Origin: Isoetes taiwanensis
Taxonomy: Eukaryota; Streptophyta; Lycopodiopsida; Isoetales; Isoetaceae
Length of the DNA: 64,000 nt
NCBI GenBank assembly: GCA_021234155.1
Contig: JAJEKV010000307.1
Span: forward strand, 1-64,000
Direction: 5' to 3'
Shown: positions 45,775 through 57,900 of the stretch, in pieces
How positions within the stretch are numbered: the first letter of the stretch is position 1
How the letters are laid out: each line of letters opens with the position of its first letter
Translations under genes and position numbers: made by a program
Notes under the pieces: model-generated
The model's input: the letters and a program-made list of their open reading frames with translations, nothing else
Databases searched by the model: none
What the model was told of the DNA's origin: nothing

Positions 45775-45971
45775 GGGTGCTTTCCCATGGGCCTCTGACC
45801 TCAGCGTTTTCTTGAGGTCCAGATCAAGGCCTGTAGATTCCCGTGGGCGCCTCGACCTCAAAGACTCAGGTTTTTGACCTGAATCAAAAGTAATCACCAA
45901 GCATTTCTCAACGCTCAAGTTTTTGACTTGGACCCAGATTTTTAGGCCGCCAATCTCATGGGAAAGCACCC
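45775..45971. mobile_element. 197-bp MITE, TTA target duplication (PIF/Harbinger-like)
   Basis: Terminal inverted repeats GGGTGCTTTCCCATG and CATGGGAAAGCACCC bound the element, and TTA flanks both ends (45772-45774, 45972-45974). The same termini bound 60977-61224. The 3-bp TWA duplication is typical of PIF/Harbinger elements. It starts 4 nt beyond the target duplication of the Ty3 element. Confidence 0.85.
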
Positions 45972-45995
45972 TTAATAGACTCGTCTAAACTAATT

Positions 45996-46129
45996 AACAA
46001 GTGGGTAAAGTTACCCTTGTCAAGCTGATGGGGTGCAATCCCAACGGTTGGTGATTCCATCCCGTAGAACGGGCACGATTGTGCCACTACACATAACAAG
46101 GGTAACTTTACTTTCACCACAACAAGTGG
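45996..46129. mobile_element. Small inverted-repeat element (MITE candidate)
   Basis: GTAAAGTTACCCTTGT (46005-46020) has an exact inverted partner ACAAGGGTAACTTTAC (46096-46111). AACAAGTGG lies directly before the left arm (45996-46004) and again at 46121-46129. The right copy is 9 nt beyond the arm, so the true termini are slightly uncertain. Confidence 0.6.
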
Positions 46130-46500
46130 AATACCATCCTCCATAATTTTTCAAACTTTTTAAAGCAGAATAGGGTAGGGTTTTCTTTAGCTGGCTTGCC
46201 TAACCTTCCTTACAACAATTGCTGCAATTCTAGAGTGTCCACCTGCACTGCCACGAGAGCTTAAATTAGCACCGTTGGATTGCTTAATTTCCACATCTAC
46301 GGTCAGTTTAATTAAAATATTCCCATGGAATTTGGCCTTCGCTAATTCAAGTCCGACCTTGACCTTTCCGTTAGCAGAAGTTTAGACTCGCGGCATCATT
46401 TGAAAATTGATATTGTCCATTTGTGTTGGCAGATTGAAATTTCAAATCTTTCTAAGTCCCTATTTTAAAGACCTGCAGTACCCCGATTTATCTCATCCAG

Positions 46501-46657
46501 GGCTTCGTGTGTGGATGCACACCGAGAGTTCATAGCTCCTCAGTTTTATGAAGAGGAGCTTGTTGATGTTTATTCTTTTGGGATGTGCATCATGGAGATG
46601 GTCACTTTTGAATATCCATACAGTGAATGTACCAATGCAGCTCAGACATACAAGAAG
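46501..46657 (+). pseudogene. WNK kinase exon fragment
   Basis: Bounded by a CAG acceptor (to 46500) and AAG|GTACAC donor, the exon encodes [20 protein letters not shown] and [19 protein letters not shown]. This is the P+1-loop/APE and helix-F region of plant WNK (with-no-lysine) kinases, usually EFMAPELYEE.Y.ELVD.YSFGM. A short in-frame loss removes the residues between YEEE and LVD. No other kinase exons are nearby, so it is an isolated exon, probably captured or left after deletion. Confidence 0.75.
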
Positions 46658-47193
46658 GTACACTAAGCATTGCATCTTTTCTGTGACATTTTCCTACTGC
46701 TTATGTTCGTCTTTTAAATTTATATTGTGCACAATGTTCTTGGTTATGCATGTGTTAGCTTTGGCATTGTACATGGAAACAAATTATTGCCTTCATATCG
46801 AAAATATATATCCTGAGCAAAGCACAGATTCTTTAGCATTTTTCTGTGATAGTCTTTGGAATTAGGTTGGACCTTGGTTCATTTCTGGCTATCAAGCCTG
46901 ACCCTTTGAAGTCCACAATTTGCCAATTTTTGGGCTTTACATTTTGTTGGGACTAAATCTTGTATCCGTTTCAAGTTGATTTCGTTTTGGGTTCTCTCTG
47001 GATGTCTTCCCAGAAGAGGAGACCATTTTGAATAACATGAACAAAAAGGTAAAAGAGCAAGATTGCATATGGTGGGAAATGGAAGGCAGTAGAGGGGCTG
47101 ATTGGTACCTAAATCCTAGTCATTCTTCATCCTCTGAGGGCACTTATGGCTTGTCTTTTTTCTTCTATTGCTACCATCGGTAATGGTATGCAG

Positions 47194-48505
47194 TTGAAAA
47201 AACTCATTAGAAAGAGATTCCTCCATCTTTAAGACCCAGAATCTGGTTTGCACTATTGGTGTAGCCAAGAAGAAATCTAGTGTTTCTGAAAGTTACTACA
47301 ATGATTTGACAGAAGCTGTGGAAGGCAAAGTCATTGCAGCAACTTACCAAATAGATCATGTAACAATAGAATACTTTGTCTTTGCAAGATTTATGTATTA
47401 AGCTTCATATTTGTTAAAGCTGTATTTGACATGGCCAGGATTTGGACTGGACATTTCTAGCACATCTGTGGTTGAATTCCCGGGATGGGCAATGCATCCT
47501 ACGTCATATCCTGGTAGTTCTTTTCGAGATTCACGTGTTGGTTATTGCCAGGTAATGTAGATTACAAACAGTTTAATTTCAGCTAAACCATTGAGATAGT
47601 ATGTTATCTTGAACTTTTTTCAGATGGTATGAACAGCCTTGTTGTTTTAGTAATGAAAATGGAAGAAGATGCCTGCTGGGTGCTAGCTATGCTGTTAGAA
47701 AATGTTTTGCTGGATACATACTCAGAAAACTCGTTTGGTTGCCATATTGGACAAAGAGTTTTTAAAGATCTTTTAGCAAAGAAGTGCCCAAGGTACCCCA
47801 TTGTCTTTGCACTAAACTAGAACTATTAGCTCTGTTATGGAAATGTGATTGCCATGGTCTTCTGCATTTTTGCTTTCACGGAAAAGAGATAGTTTTAATT
47901 GTCAGAAACCTCTTTCCATTTCCATGATACATTGGGGTTTATGTCTCCTTCATTGCGACAGAATGGTTCTTTTGCCTTTTTGCAAAAAGCCTCCCTTCTG
48001 AGGTATGTTGTACTTGTTTGTTTTGTTTTAACTAGCTAAGAAAATGAAATCTAACTTTTCTCAGACTACCATTAGCATTTGGGATGTCTTTTTCAATAAA
48101 GATGTTAACGTTTTGCTCATAGTTGCATGAGCTATGTTTAAGATAAAATTTAACGTTTCTGGGGCTATATCGGGTATATCGTTAGGTCTGCAGCTATTGA
48201 TATTTATCACTATCCTATTTCTAGATTAGGGAAGATGAGTTGTTATCTGCAAGACATGCTGGGGAAGTCATAAAAATTATACAAGTTCACAGCACCATGC
48301 ATTTGATCCTGATGCTCTGTTGAAGGTGAACCATGTTCATTCTTGAGACTTCTCTGTATAGTTGATTCTTATTCCATGACAGGTTGTGTTCGACAAGCTA
48401 GGTTCTATGACCATGTCCACTGTCATTAAGCATCGCCAAAAACAAGAACATGCTCTAGGAGCAGAATTGGAACAAAGGATACAACATCTTAATTCATTTT
48501 GGGCA
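47194..48505 (+). pseudogene. TBC-domain RabGAP gene, partial and frameshifted
   Basis: Successive exon-like pieces with splice sites encode IPPSLRPRIWFALL and KKSSVSESYYNDLTEAVEGK (47194-47359), SFRDSRVGYCQ (to 47551), VLVMKMEEDACWVLAMLLEN and CHIGQRVFKDLLAKKCP (47624-47792), ATEWFFCLFAKSLPSE (to 48002), TTISIWDVFFN (from 48065), DELLSARHAGEVIKIIQ (from 48225), and DKLGSMTMSTVIKHRQKQEH (48384-48505). This is the TBC fold of Rab GTPase-activating proteins of plants; the YCQ glutamine finger is kept. The catalytic Arg segment (R.VWF-type exon and DL.RTFP) is partly frameshifted. Stops near 47265 and 48125 and missing ends make it a pseudogene. Confidence 0.8.
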
Positions 48506-48599
48506 TGCCCAGTCATCTTCTGCATGCGTGTGATTATTGGAAGGGTCGTTGTAATTTGAGGAGAAATTTGTTCATCTATTAGAATGAACTAGAAAAACA

Positions 48600-49063
48600 A
48601 TTCAAAAGGGTCTCACCCTAGGGGGCAACTTCCTAGGTTGCACATATCTTTAAATGTGCATTTAACTCTTTTTGCCACATGGCAAAACCCCACATACCTT
48701 TTTACCCCTAACCCTAAGAGGGTCATGTAAAAGGAACCAAAAGGGAAATCCTAAATCTTTTTCCTTTTCGCATTTCAGCTTTCGTGAGCCATTTCGGCCA
48801 AGCTAAGCCGCTATTTCGCATTGCCAGACGCTGCCAAACTGGCTTTGCACAACAGGTCTCCAAGGTTCAGTCACCTTCTGTGACGTTCCAGCATAATATA
48901 CGGTACGAATACATATATTATACTGCCATGCCACTCGTACATGTCATCTTGATGACATGTACTTGGAAACCGTAAAGGGTTGCACCCTAGGGAGCAACCT
49001 CATATGTTGCACATGTCTATAAACATATGCATTTAACCGCTTTTCCACATGGCAAAATCCCAT
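48600..49063. repeat. Direct repeats ~360 bp apart and an LTR-start-like motif
   Basis: CACCCTAGGGGGCAACTTCC ... CCACATGGCAAAACCCCACA (48616-48695) resembles CACCCTAGGGAGCAACCTCA ... CCACATGGCAAAATCCCATA (48984-49063). Between them TGTGACGTTCCAGCATAATA at 48880 begins like the LTR-like segment at 16392. These may be pieces of a related LTR element. Confidence 0.5.
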
Positions 49064-51120
49064 ATATCATGCTATTACAAATTGTATTATGCAGGCTCAT
49101 TACTTGGCATCTTAAAGGCCTCTTTCAATTTAAGGTAATGGATGCCTATCATTATCTTAATAGAGAGCAGGTAATTACCATTCACTTAGAATGGGGAATT
49201 TCAGAGGAAAGGTGCAAAAGGAATCTCCAACATCTCTGGAAATCTCATATTCAGCCCAAGATTAAGGCCTTTATTTGGAAGCTATGGCATAAGAATCTTG
49301 CTACTAATAGTAAGAGATTTAGACTTAATTTTTCCAGTACTGATAAATGCCCAAGATGTTTGTCCTTCGCAGGAACTGAAAGTCATCTATTTGGGAACTA
49401 CCTTTGGTCTGTGTAGATAATCAAAATCTGTTCTATGGCCTTTAACCTCCATATTTCCATTGAGGAAAATGACCAAAACTTCTTTCTCCCAGATCAGCCA
49501 AGACATTGGAGCTTTCACATTCTCCTATGGAGAATCTGGAAGGTTGGAAATGACCTAGTCTTCAATGATAACATAATTTGGCCACATGCCATTGTCTTCC
49601 AGCTGAATTATGATGTTACTGGATTAATAAAGTTTACTCATAATTGTTCTACATTTGCAGGAAAGATATTTATCCTCACTCAAAGAATTGTCTGACCTAA
49701 CAAGACCTTTGAAGACATGGAGAAATGGGCGTCAGATTTTCTGATAGAGACTAATTCTCATCATTTTAATGAGGACTGTAATGGCTCTTGTTCCTGTGGA
49801 CTGGATCCAGATTCCAAGTGTGCTTTTATTTGTCAAACAAAGGATGCTGCCAACAGATACAATTTTGCCAAGACTGCATATTGTCCATGCCTATACTGTG
49901 ACATGACTCACATCTCGATCCTCTTGAGATGTATGAAGACGAGTCTAATGAAGAAGACTTGCTGACTTTCTAAGATATAACCCTGATATGCACTTATGAT
50001 CTTTCAGCTAAGAAACCAAGATCAGACTTCACGATCCTTGATTTTCCTATATTACTATAATTTATGCCTTTATGTTATTAGGCTAGAAGGGTCACAACTC
50101 CCTTCCAAAGAGTATTTTGTTTTCTTTTCAAATATATAAATACAATACAATACTTTAAAAAAAAAAAACATGTACCAAGCAACCAAATAAAGAACCACAA
50201 TGAGAACTGCATACTGTAGGTGGCAATCTTGTGTGCATAAGCATGTTTTAACTTTGTAAGTTCTAAGATATGATAACGAGTCCACTTTTCTTTGAAAGAA
50301 TATGGCAATTGACCCACTTTTCTTTGAAACAATAGAATAGAATAGAATAGAATAGTTTTTTTAACGTCCACGGAGACCAATAGGTCATGGGACCCATACA
50401 ATGGGCTAGTACAATCATTACTACTAGGATTAAAAAACCCCTGCCTCGAAAGGTTTTCAAGGGAAAAACCTTTGCAGTAATGATGATACTAGACAAGCTT
50501 AGATAATGACTACTGAGGGCTCAGTAATTGCAGACGTTTATCTAGAACCTCAAGTATGTATAATGCCAAGTCATGCACAGATGGTGCGCTGAGAAGTTGT
50601 GGAAGCGTGGAATGGAATGCTAGGGTCGAAAAATGATTCCGGACTATCTCAAAAGCAGGGCAACTCAGAAGAGTATGGCTTTCATCTTCAATAACATGTA
50701 ACTGGCAACAGGCACATAGTACGATGAATTACAATGGACAAAACTAAACCACGTTCAGTGATATGGTACACTGATTTTTTTCCTTGCATACTTAAGAGCA
50801 TTCAAAAGTTGTGTAGACAATTCAAGAATATAACAATTGTTGTCAAAAGACCATTGAATATACCAATAACTTTAAGATATAACCGACAAACTTAAAGATT
50901 GGGTAGAATCCAACTACAATACATTTGATTTTTGTGTTCGCGTGTGCAGCTAGGGCTTGAAGGGGAGACACACTTCAAGTAATGTATGCTTATTGTTCTT
51001 TGGTGGATGTCATATTCATGTTAATTGTTCTTGTCGACATTCTTTATTAGTTTGTTTTGTACTTTTTTCCTTTGATGTTCCAAAAAATGTTCCATTTCCA
51101 AACTTACTTTTTAAGGATGA
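49064..51120 (+). mobile_element. L1-like LINE 3' part, copy 1 (interrupted)
   Basis: The frame 49027-49416 carries WKSHIQPKIKAFIWKLWHKN and DKCPRCLSFAGTESHLFGNY, the zinc-binding domain (zf-RVT) that follows reverse transcriptase in plant L1-like LINEs. A C-terminal part with FHILLWRIWKVGNDLVFNDN and EKWASDFLIETNSHH follows in other frames. The segment is about 95% identical by eye to 51632-53300. An unrelated LINE is inserted at 50328-50722. The copy is 5' truncated at 49064 and ends TTTTTAAGGATGA at 51120. Confidence 0.8.
50328..50722 (-). mobile_element. 5'-truncated LINE inserted into L1-like copy 1
   Basis: On the minus strand it encodes CACCQLHVIEDESHTLLSCP, the same C-terminal finger as the LINE at 32625-33731 (CQCCEMHVIEDEHHALQRCP). 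It ends TCTCCGTGGACGTTAAAAAA followed by a (CTATT)n tail, seen on the plus strand as AATAG repeats at 50330-50355. Copy 2 (near 52880) lacks it, giving the empty-site structure. Confidence 0.85.
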
Positions 51121-53300
51121 ACTCCAATATCCATAGAAGAATGGTGCAAACCCAAGTACTTAGGTGGTTTGGGCATCCTTAATTGAAAAGCATGCAAAAG
51201 CCCTTGTAGCTAAGTACTTCTTCAGGGCTATCAACAATGACATATCAAGCATCCTGTATCCATCTTAATAAAGCACTATGTTTCCAAGTGCAAGCCTTAC
51301 AACTGGAACATCAATTTTTCTGATGCTGCTTTCTTTGACTTCAAAATTCCTTCAAACATGCCCCCCATTATCAAAAAATAGATCAAGGCTTGGCTGAAGG
51401 TCAGAGATTTGTTTGTCTGGAAGATTGGTTTTGCTCTTTCCCAAACTATTTTTTAAAATCCTTATCTTCCAGGAGAAAATAGTAGTAATTGTCCAGTTAG
51501 AAATTTTCCAGATCAAGCTAGAGATTGGCAACACAAAGGTATTATCTTATTGTTGATCTCTTTCATGAGGAAGCCTTGATTCCCTTTGATACGTCAGCTC
51601 TTAGGAATAAAGGTGATGCTAGCAGAATTTTATATCATGCTATTATAAATTGTATTATGTAGGCTCATTACTTGGCATTTTAAAGGCCTCTTCCAATTTA
51701 AGGTGGTGGATACCTATCATTATCTTAACAGAGAGCAGGTAATTACCATTCACTTAGAATGGAGAATTTCAGAGGAAAGGTGCAAAAGGAATCTCCAACA
51801 TCTCTGGAAATCTCATATTCAGCCCAAGATCAAGGCCTTTATTTGGAAGCTATGGCATAAGATTCTTGCTACTAATAGTAAGAGATTGACTTAATTTTTC
51901 CAGTACTGATAAATGCCCAAGATGTTTGTCCTTCGCAGGAACTGAAAAACATCTATTTGGGAACTGTAGATAATCGAAATCTATTCCTTGGCCTTTAACC
52001 TCCATATTTCCATTGAGAATAATGACGAAAACTTCTTTCTCCCAGATCAACCAAGATATTGGAGGTTTCACATTCTCCTATGGAGAATCTGGAAGGTTGG
52101 AAATGACCTAATCTTCAATGATAACATAATTTGGCCACATATCATTGTCTTTCAGCTGAGTTATGATGTTACTGGATTAATAAGTTTACTCATAATTGTT
52201 TAACATTTGCAGGAAAGATATTTATCCTCACTCAAAGAATTGTCTGACCTAACAAGACCTTTGAAGACATGGAGAAATGGGCCTCAGATTTTCTGATAGA
52301 GACTAATTCTCACCATTTGAACGAGGACTGTGATGGCTCTTGTTCCTGTGGACTGGATCCAGACTCCAAGTGTGCTTCTATTTATCAAACAAAGGATGCT
52401 GCCAACATATACAATTTTGCCAGGACTACATACTGTCCATGCCTATACTGTGACATGACTCGCATCTTGATCCTCTTGAGATGTATGAAGACGAGTTTAA
52501 TGAAGAAGACTTGCTGAGTTTCTTGAGATATAACCCTGATATGCACTTATGATTTTTCAGCTAAGGAACCAAAATCAGACTTCACGATCCTTGATTTTCC
52601 TATATTACTATAATTTATGCCTTTATGTTATTAGGCTAGAAGGGTCACAACTCCCTTTCAAAGAGTATTTTGTTTCCTTTTCAAATATATAAATACAATA
52701 CAATACTTTGGAAAAAAAAGATGTACCAAGCAACCAACTAAAGAACCACAACGAGAACTGCATACTGTAGGTGGCAATCTTGTGTGCATAAGCATGTTTT
52801 AACTTTGTAAGTTCTAAGATATGATAACGAGTCCACTTTTCTTTGAAAGAATATGACAATTGACCCACTTTTCTTTGAAATGAAACTAGTACGATGAATT
52901 ACAATAAACAAAACTAAACCACGTTGAGCGATATGGTACACAACTAGGCTTGATTTTTTTCCTTGCATACTTAAGAGCATTCAAACGTTGGGTAGACAAT
53001 TCAAGAATATAACAATTGTTGTCAAACGACCATTGGATATACCAATAACTTTAAGATATAACCGACAAACTTAAAGATTGGGTAGAATCCAACTACAATA
53101 CATTTGATTTTTGTGTTCGCATGTGCATCTAGGGCTTGAAGGGGAGCCACACTTCAAGTAATGTATGCTTATTGTTCTTTGGTGGATGTCATGTTCATGT
53201 TAATTGTTCTTGTCGACATTCTTTATTAGTTTGTTTTGTACTTTTTTCCTTTGATGTTCCTTAAAAATGTTCCGTTTCCTAACTTACATTTTAAGGATGA
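51121..53300 (+). mobile_element. L1-like LINE 3' part, copy 2 (longer 5')
   Basis: It begins with the post-catalytic RT region (KPKYLGGLGI near 51150 and VRDLFVWKIGFAL) and continues into the same zf-RVT and C-terminal parts as copy 1 (51632-53300). Both copies end at TTTTAAGGATGA. Frames are broken by several stops. The arrangement is two tandem 3' ends, the first cut at the point equivalent to 51632. Confidence 0.8.
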
Positions 53301-53379
53301 AATTTTCTTAGCAAGGCCTTACTTGATAGCAATGGGTTTGTGAAATTGGAAGTCAGTGCACAGTCAAGTCTTGTCCCTT

Positions 53380-53440
53380 GTTCTAATCCATTGGGCTAGT
53401 AATTAAGAGATCTTGTGTTCAAGCCTCTGGAGTCCGTCAT
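53380..53440 (+). repeat. Possible tRNA-derived SINE head
   Basis: TGGGCTAGTAATTAAGAG (53392-53409) resembles a pol III A box and GTGTTCAAGCC (53415-53425) a B box. Their spacing of about 20 bp is shorter than in a tRNA. No tail or target duplication was identified. Confidence 0.3.
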
Positions 53441-54400
53441 ATGTCCTCATGGATGCTGCCAATGTGGCATGACGTAAAAATTACTATATATCTATCCAGT
53501 CTATAAATTTTGCCAGTGCTCATAATAATTTTATATTAGTCTCGTGAAATGTCGTTTTCTTTCTCTTCTTGTGGCTATTAAGATGTTTAGGTCGCCAAGT
53601 TTTGTACTTGTCATATTTTATTTTCTCAATATGCATAACAAAAGATGCTTACATATGACAATGCAAACGTTGTATTGTACATATATGTACTACTAGAATA
53701 ATTAATATTTCATAAACTTTAGTACCAACACGTTGCATGGCGAGATGTAGCATCCATAAACATCACATAATAAAGTGCAAATATATTTAATAATAGGTGC
53801 ACAAGAAAACGTCTAATGCTTGGCCATCCCGTGGGTCTTAATTTGCTAACATGTTACATCATTTGGTGGCCATGGACATTATGCACTTTCATGTTTTATA
53901 CACGTCTTAACTATTTGTAATTTTGTATGAATTTTGAGTTCCTCGTTTATTGTTTCTTGTTGTATTTTATTTTATTTTGGGTCCCATAGTCTATTGGTTT
54001 TCGTGAAAGTTAAAAGATCATATTCTACTTTATTCTATTCTATTATTCATTTCATAGATGCAATTCTTTAAGCTTATGTTTATAATTTTTGTTGACATTT
54101 GTTATTGTGGTGTATTTTAACAGTTCCCGCAAAAAACGTGTAAAGCATTGATTTCTCATTTTAAGTTCTAGGTCTTGATTAACAAAGCATATTGAGACAT
54201 TTATGTGATTTAAGTGTGTTGAGATTAGTTGCAATGGGAGTGTAAATGATTCTGGATCGTGTGGCGTGGAGCTAGAAAAAAGAACAAACAAGTGGTGTAT
54301 CTCCAATAATTTATTGGACTTCTTTCGACGAAGTTTACATATTTGCACAACAAATCCTAGATCGTCTTTGCATTGATTAAGCACTAGCTATACTTGCTGC
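53441..54400. other. A/T-rich sequence without a recognisable gene
   Basis: Only short frames occur, the longest a minus-strand frame of 110 codons at 54052-54384 that I do not recognise. No repeat structure stands out. Confidence 0.35.
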
Positions 54401-54530
54401 ATTATTTCTTCCCATCGATGCGTATCATCTTATCATCTCCGGGGCTATAATAGTGCATTACTTCTTCCCATCGATGCATATCATCTACTGGCTATAATGG
54501 TGTGTTACTTCTTCTAGTCGATATATATAT
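54401..54530. repeat. ~55-bp tandem repeat, about 2.5 units
   Basis: TTCTTCCCATCGATGC followed by GTATCATCT or ATATCATCT and GGCTATAATAGTG recurs from 54405 and 54462, with a weaker third copy from about 54510 (TTCTTCTAGTCGATATA). It lies about 370 bp upstream of the next gene's start. Confidence 0.65.
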
Positions 54531-54901
54531 CATATGTGAGTCAAGTTAAATGATTTGCGTAAAAGTTTAAAATTTGGGCGCGTATTGTCTCTTAGAGGTT
54601 TACCATAAAAAAAGGGCTTGAAGAGTGAGCAACTCGAAGAGTGAGGTCCATTTGACCCAATTCTTGATCTATTGTATAGCTTATGGTTTGTTGAAAGAAA
54701 GTGGTGGAGTTTCTTTGTCATAAGACAACAACAGTTTGGAGGCCTGCCACTTGTCTTTCCATCTGTTGCATGCTGAACAATTCTGACGTGATTGTTAAGA
54801 AATTGGTACCCCGCCCAAGGCTCTGTTTTAAACCAGTAACATACGATTACTTTGACTGTTTTTATAGACTTGTTTCCCATAAAGATTTCCGCGCATGTGC
54901 A

Positions 54902-57900
54902 ATGGAAGCTTGTGCTCAATCCTGCTTTCCGAAGCCTCTTCTTGGAATAAATTCTTCTGATCAAACCCAGAGAATAGGTATTTGGGTTGCTAGATTTGCT
55001 GGTCGACCACATCATATATTTTGCTCCACAGCTTCTGGGCATTTAAAAAGTACCCCCCAGCATGTACATTCTCAGCGACAGCACAAGCTCCAGGATTCCT
55101 CTGTGTTTCCCAGTACCAAGGACCGGACCTGCATTGTATGGTTTAAGAATGATCTTCGTCTAGATGACCACCCAGGTCTTGCAGCTGCGGCCAGTTATGA
55201 CGTAGTTGTACCAGTGTTCATATTTGATAATCTTCTTATTCATTGTGAGTGTTTTTTTCACACATTTTAAAGTTTTTGAATCCATATGCATGCAATTGAA
55301 CAACTAACAAAGGCCTGACATTAGCAACGCTTCTCTTAGTTCATTACCATGAATTAGATTACCCTTTTGCTTCCCTGGGAATCCCGTTGTAGAAAATTAC
55401 AGTATCATCTTGTGCATCAACGTAGATTATTAGAACACATATATGTTCTGCAGCAGCATAGTAGGCCTAGCAGGGCCAGCTGTTATGACACTCTGATAAT
55501 GGTCCTACAGATTCATCCAAGGACTTTCTGGAGGCTCAATTAAGTGCTATTGCTGATCTGAGACAGAGACTTCAGTGTATAGGTTCTGACTTGATATGCA
55601 GAAGGGGAAGTTTGGATGATGTTCTCTTCGAACTTGTCCAGGAGGTTTGTTTATTTGTTTTAATTAAATCGTGCAGTTTGTTATTTCTAAAGTCTTTATG
55701 TTAGCAGGTTGGAGCCAGTGCTATCATTACAGAGGAGGAAATAGAGGAGAGATTGCAGCATTTGGTATCAAGCTTGTCAAATTCCTTACCCCCTGGTGTT
55801 AAATTGGAGAAATGGCAAATAACTTTGCACGGGATCAGGGCACGTATACAAAAATAAACTATTATGTTTCAAAATAATTACGAAGTATTCTATTCTGACT
55901 ATGGGATTCTTATTACAGGATATGGAACAAGTCCCAGATTCTTATGATAAGTTCCTCCGCAGGCAATTTCCTAGACTTGTGCCCCTTGACCCTCCTTTGT
56001 CCTTACCACCAGTACCGAATTGTTTAACAAGAGGTATATGGAATTGCGAATTGCCTTCTACTGTTTATTGCTCTGCTCTCAAAGTTTTCTAGATGATCCA
56101 ATGTTTGTCATCAACATATCTCAGGAATTTTACCAACACTAGAGGAACTTTATGCTGATCCGACCTATAACAATTGTTGGAGGAGGATATTCCAAAGTGA
56201 TACTGCATCTATCAGATTATGGGAGATTATTGCTAGGACGCAAAAGTCAAAATGTAAAGCTAGAAAACAAACTTGGTCTATATGGCCAATAAATTCACAC
56301 AGAAGATATAGGCATGAGTTTTTGAAATGGAAGAAAGAGGAAGGGCAAAACAAGGTTTCAAGTCATGCTTTTGCTTCTGAAAGCCAAGCTTTAGCTGCAT
56401 TGGATGCTTATTTGCAATTTCATGAACCAAATGACGGAAGTCAATGGAAGAGGTATACCCGAAGCACTCTTTGTCCTATAGATGCCTTTCATTTACATCT
56501 GCGTTCTGTGCATGCATCTTAAACGTACTCACATCACAGATTCTACCAAGAGATATGCAAAATGGAAACAAGAGAAGGAACTTCATTTAGATGTATGTTT
56601 AATATCGCTTTGAACCTTGGCACACTTTCACGGAGAAGAGTTTTTCACAAGGGCTTAGCATATTTGAAAAGGAGATCCAGAAAAAGCTTGCTTAAGGTAC
56701 CAAATTACCAACCATTTGTTATGGCCAGAGCTGCTGTTAGAGAAGCAGAAACTATTGAAGTAAGTATTACTGCATACTAGCATAATGCAATCAAAACAAA
56801 TATACTGGACCTTAGGCACCTAAAGTGACTTTATCTCAGTGGTACAGGCTCTTGGCCATGAAAAGTCAAATTCAAGGGAAATATAAGGGCTGGCATGTTA
56901 AGACTTGGAAATGGCGAGGGTTCCTTGTTCAGGTGATTGGAATGTAGAACTTGAAACACTAAATTATCTTATTTTTCTGTACTTGTTGATAATGCTTTCG
57001 GATGTTAGCTTATTATAGTTCCTTTGTGCCTTGATCAGGATTGTAAATGTCTACTCTTACTGTGCAGTATACAACATGGGGCAATGCGGGTCCCCCCTTA
57101 GTTCTCCTTCATGGGTTTGGAGCCTTCTGGGAACATTATAGGGACAACATCAAACAGCTCGGCACAATGGGTAACCAAGTCTGGGCAGTGACAATGCTGG
57201 GTTTTGGAAGGTCAGAAAAGCCGAATGTGTTGTACACAGAGTTATTGTTGACAGAGCTTGTCAGAGATTTTATTATAGAGGTTGTACATGCACCAGCCAT
57301 TTTGGTAGGCAATTCTATAGGAGGTATGCTTGATACTTAACTCCATTTGCACATTTAGATTTAGTCATGCCAGGCGTTTTTATGATAAAGAAAATGTAAT
57401 CAAGTCTACCTTCTTCTTTATGTCCAAATTAGACTCCTCTGGAATAGCAGAAGAGCCTCCTGTTTCTCTGTTGCTTTTTCTGTTATAATCATTCATTCCC
57501 CATAAAACCTGAAGTATCTCTCCACACAGGAGTTAAAGGTTTAGAGATTCGTGCACGCAAAGTATCACCTCTTCCCATAACATTATCCCTTTTGGGAGCT
57601 TCTTTAATATGTGTGCAAGTTGAAGGCATATATTGTGTAACAAACCTAATATGTTAGGTATGCTGCTTGGCTATGAGAAGAATGCATCGTAAATAATCAA
57701 TGGAATAATCTCCTGTTTATTCTACCTGCAGGGTACGTGATCAGCATGGTAGCATGTCTTTGGCCCTCGCTTGTAAGTTCATTGGTTCTGTTGAATTCGG
57801 CAGGCTTGTTGGATGCTGATTGCAGTTCAATCAAGTACCTGAAGGTACTTGAAATGTTTAGTGCAATTGATTCTTTTATAGTTGCTATACCCAAAGACGG

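Noticed and set aside
53392-53425. A tRNA gene
   Set aside because: A and B boxes are too close and no acceptor stem is present; kept only as a weak SINE-like candidate.
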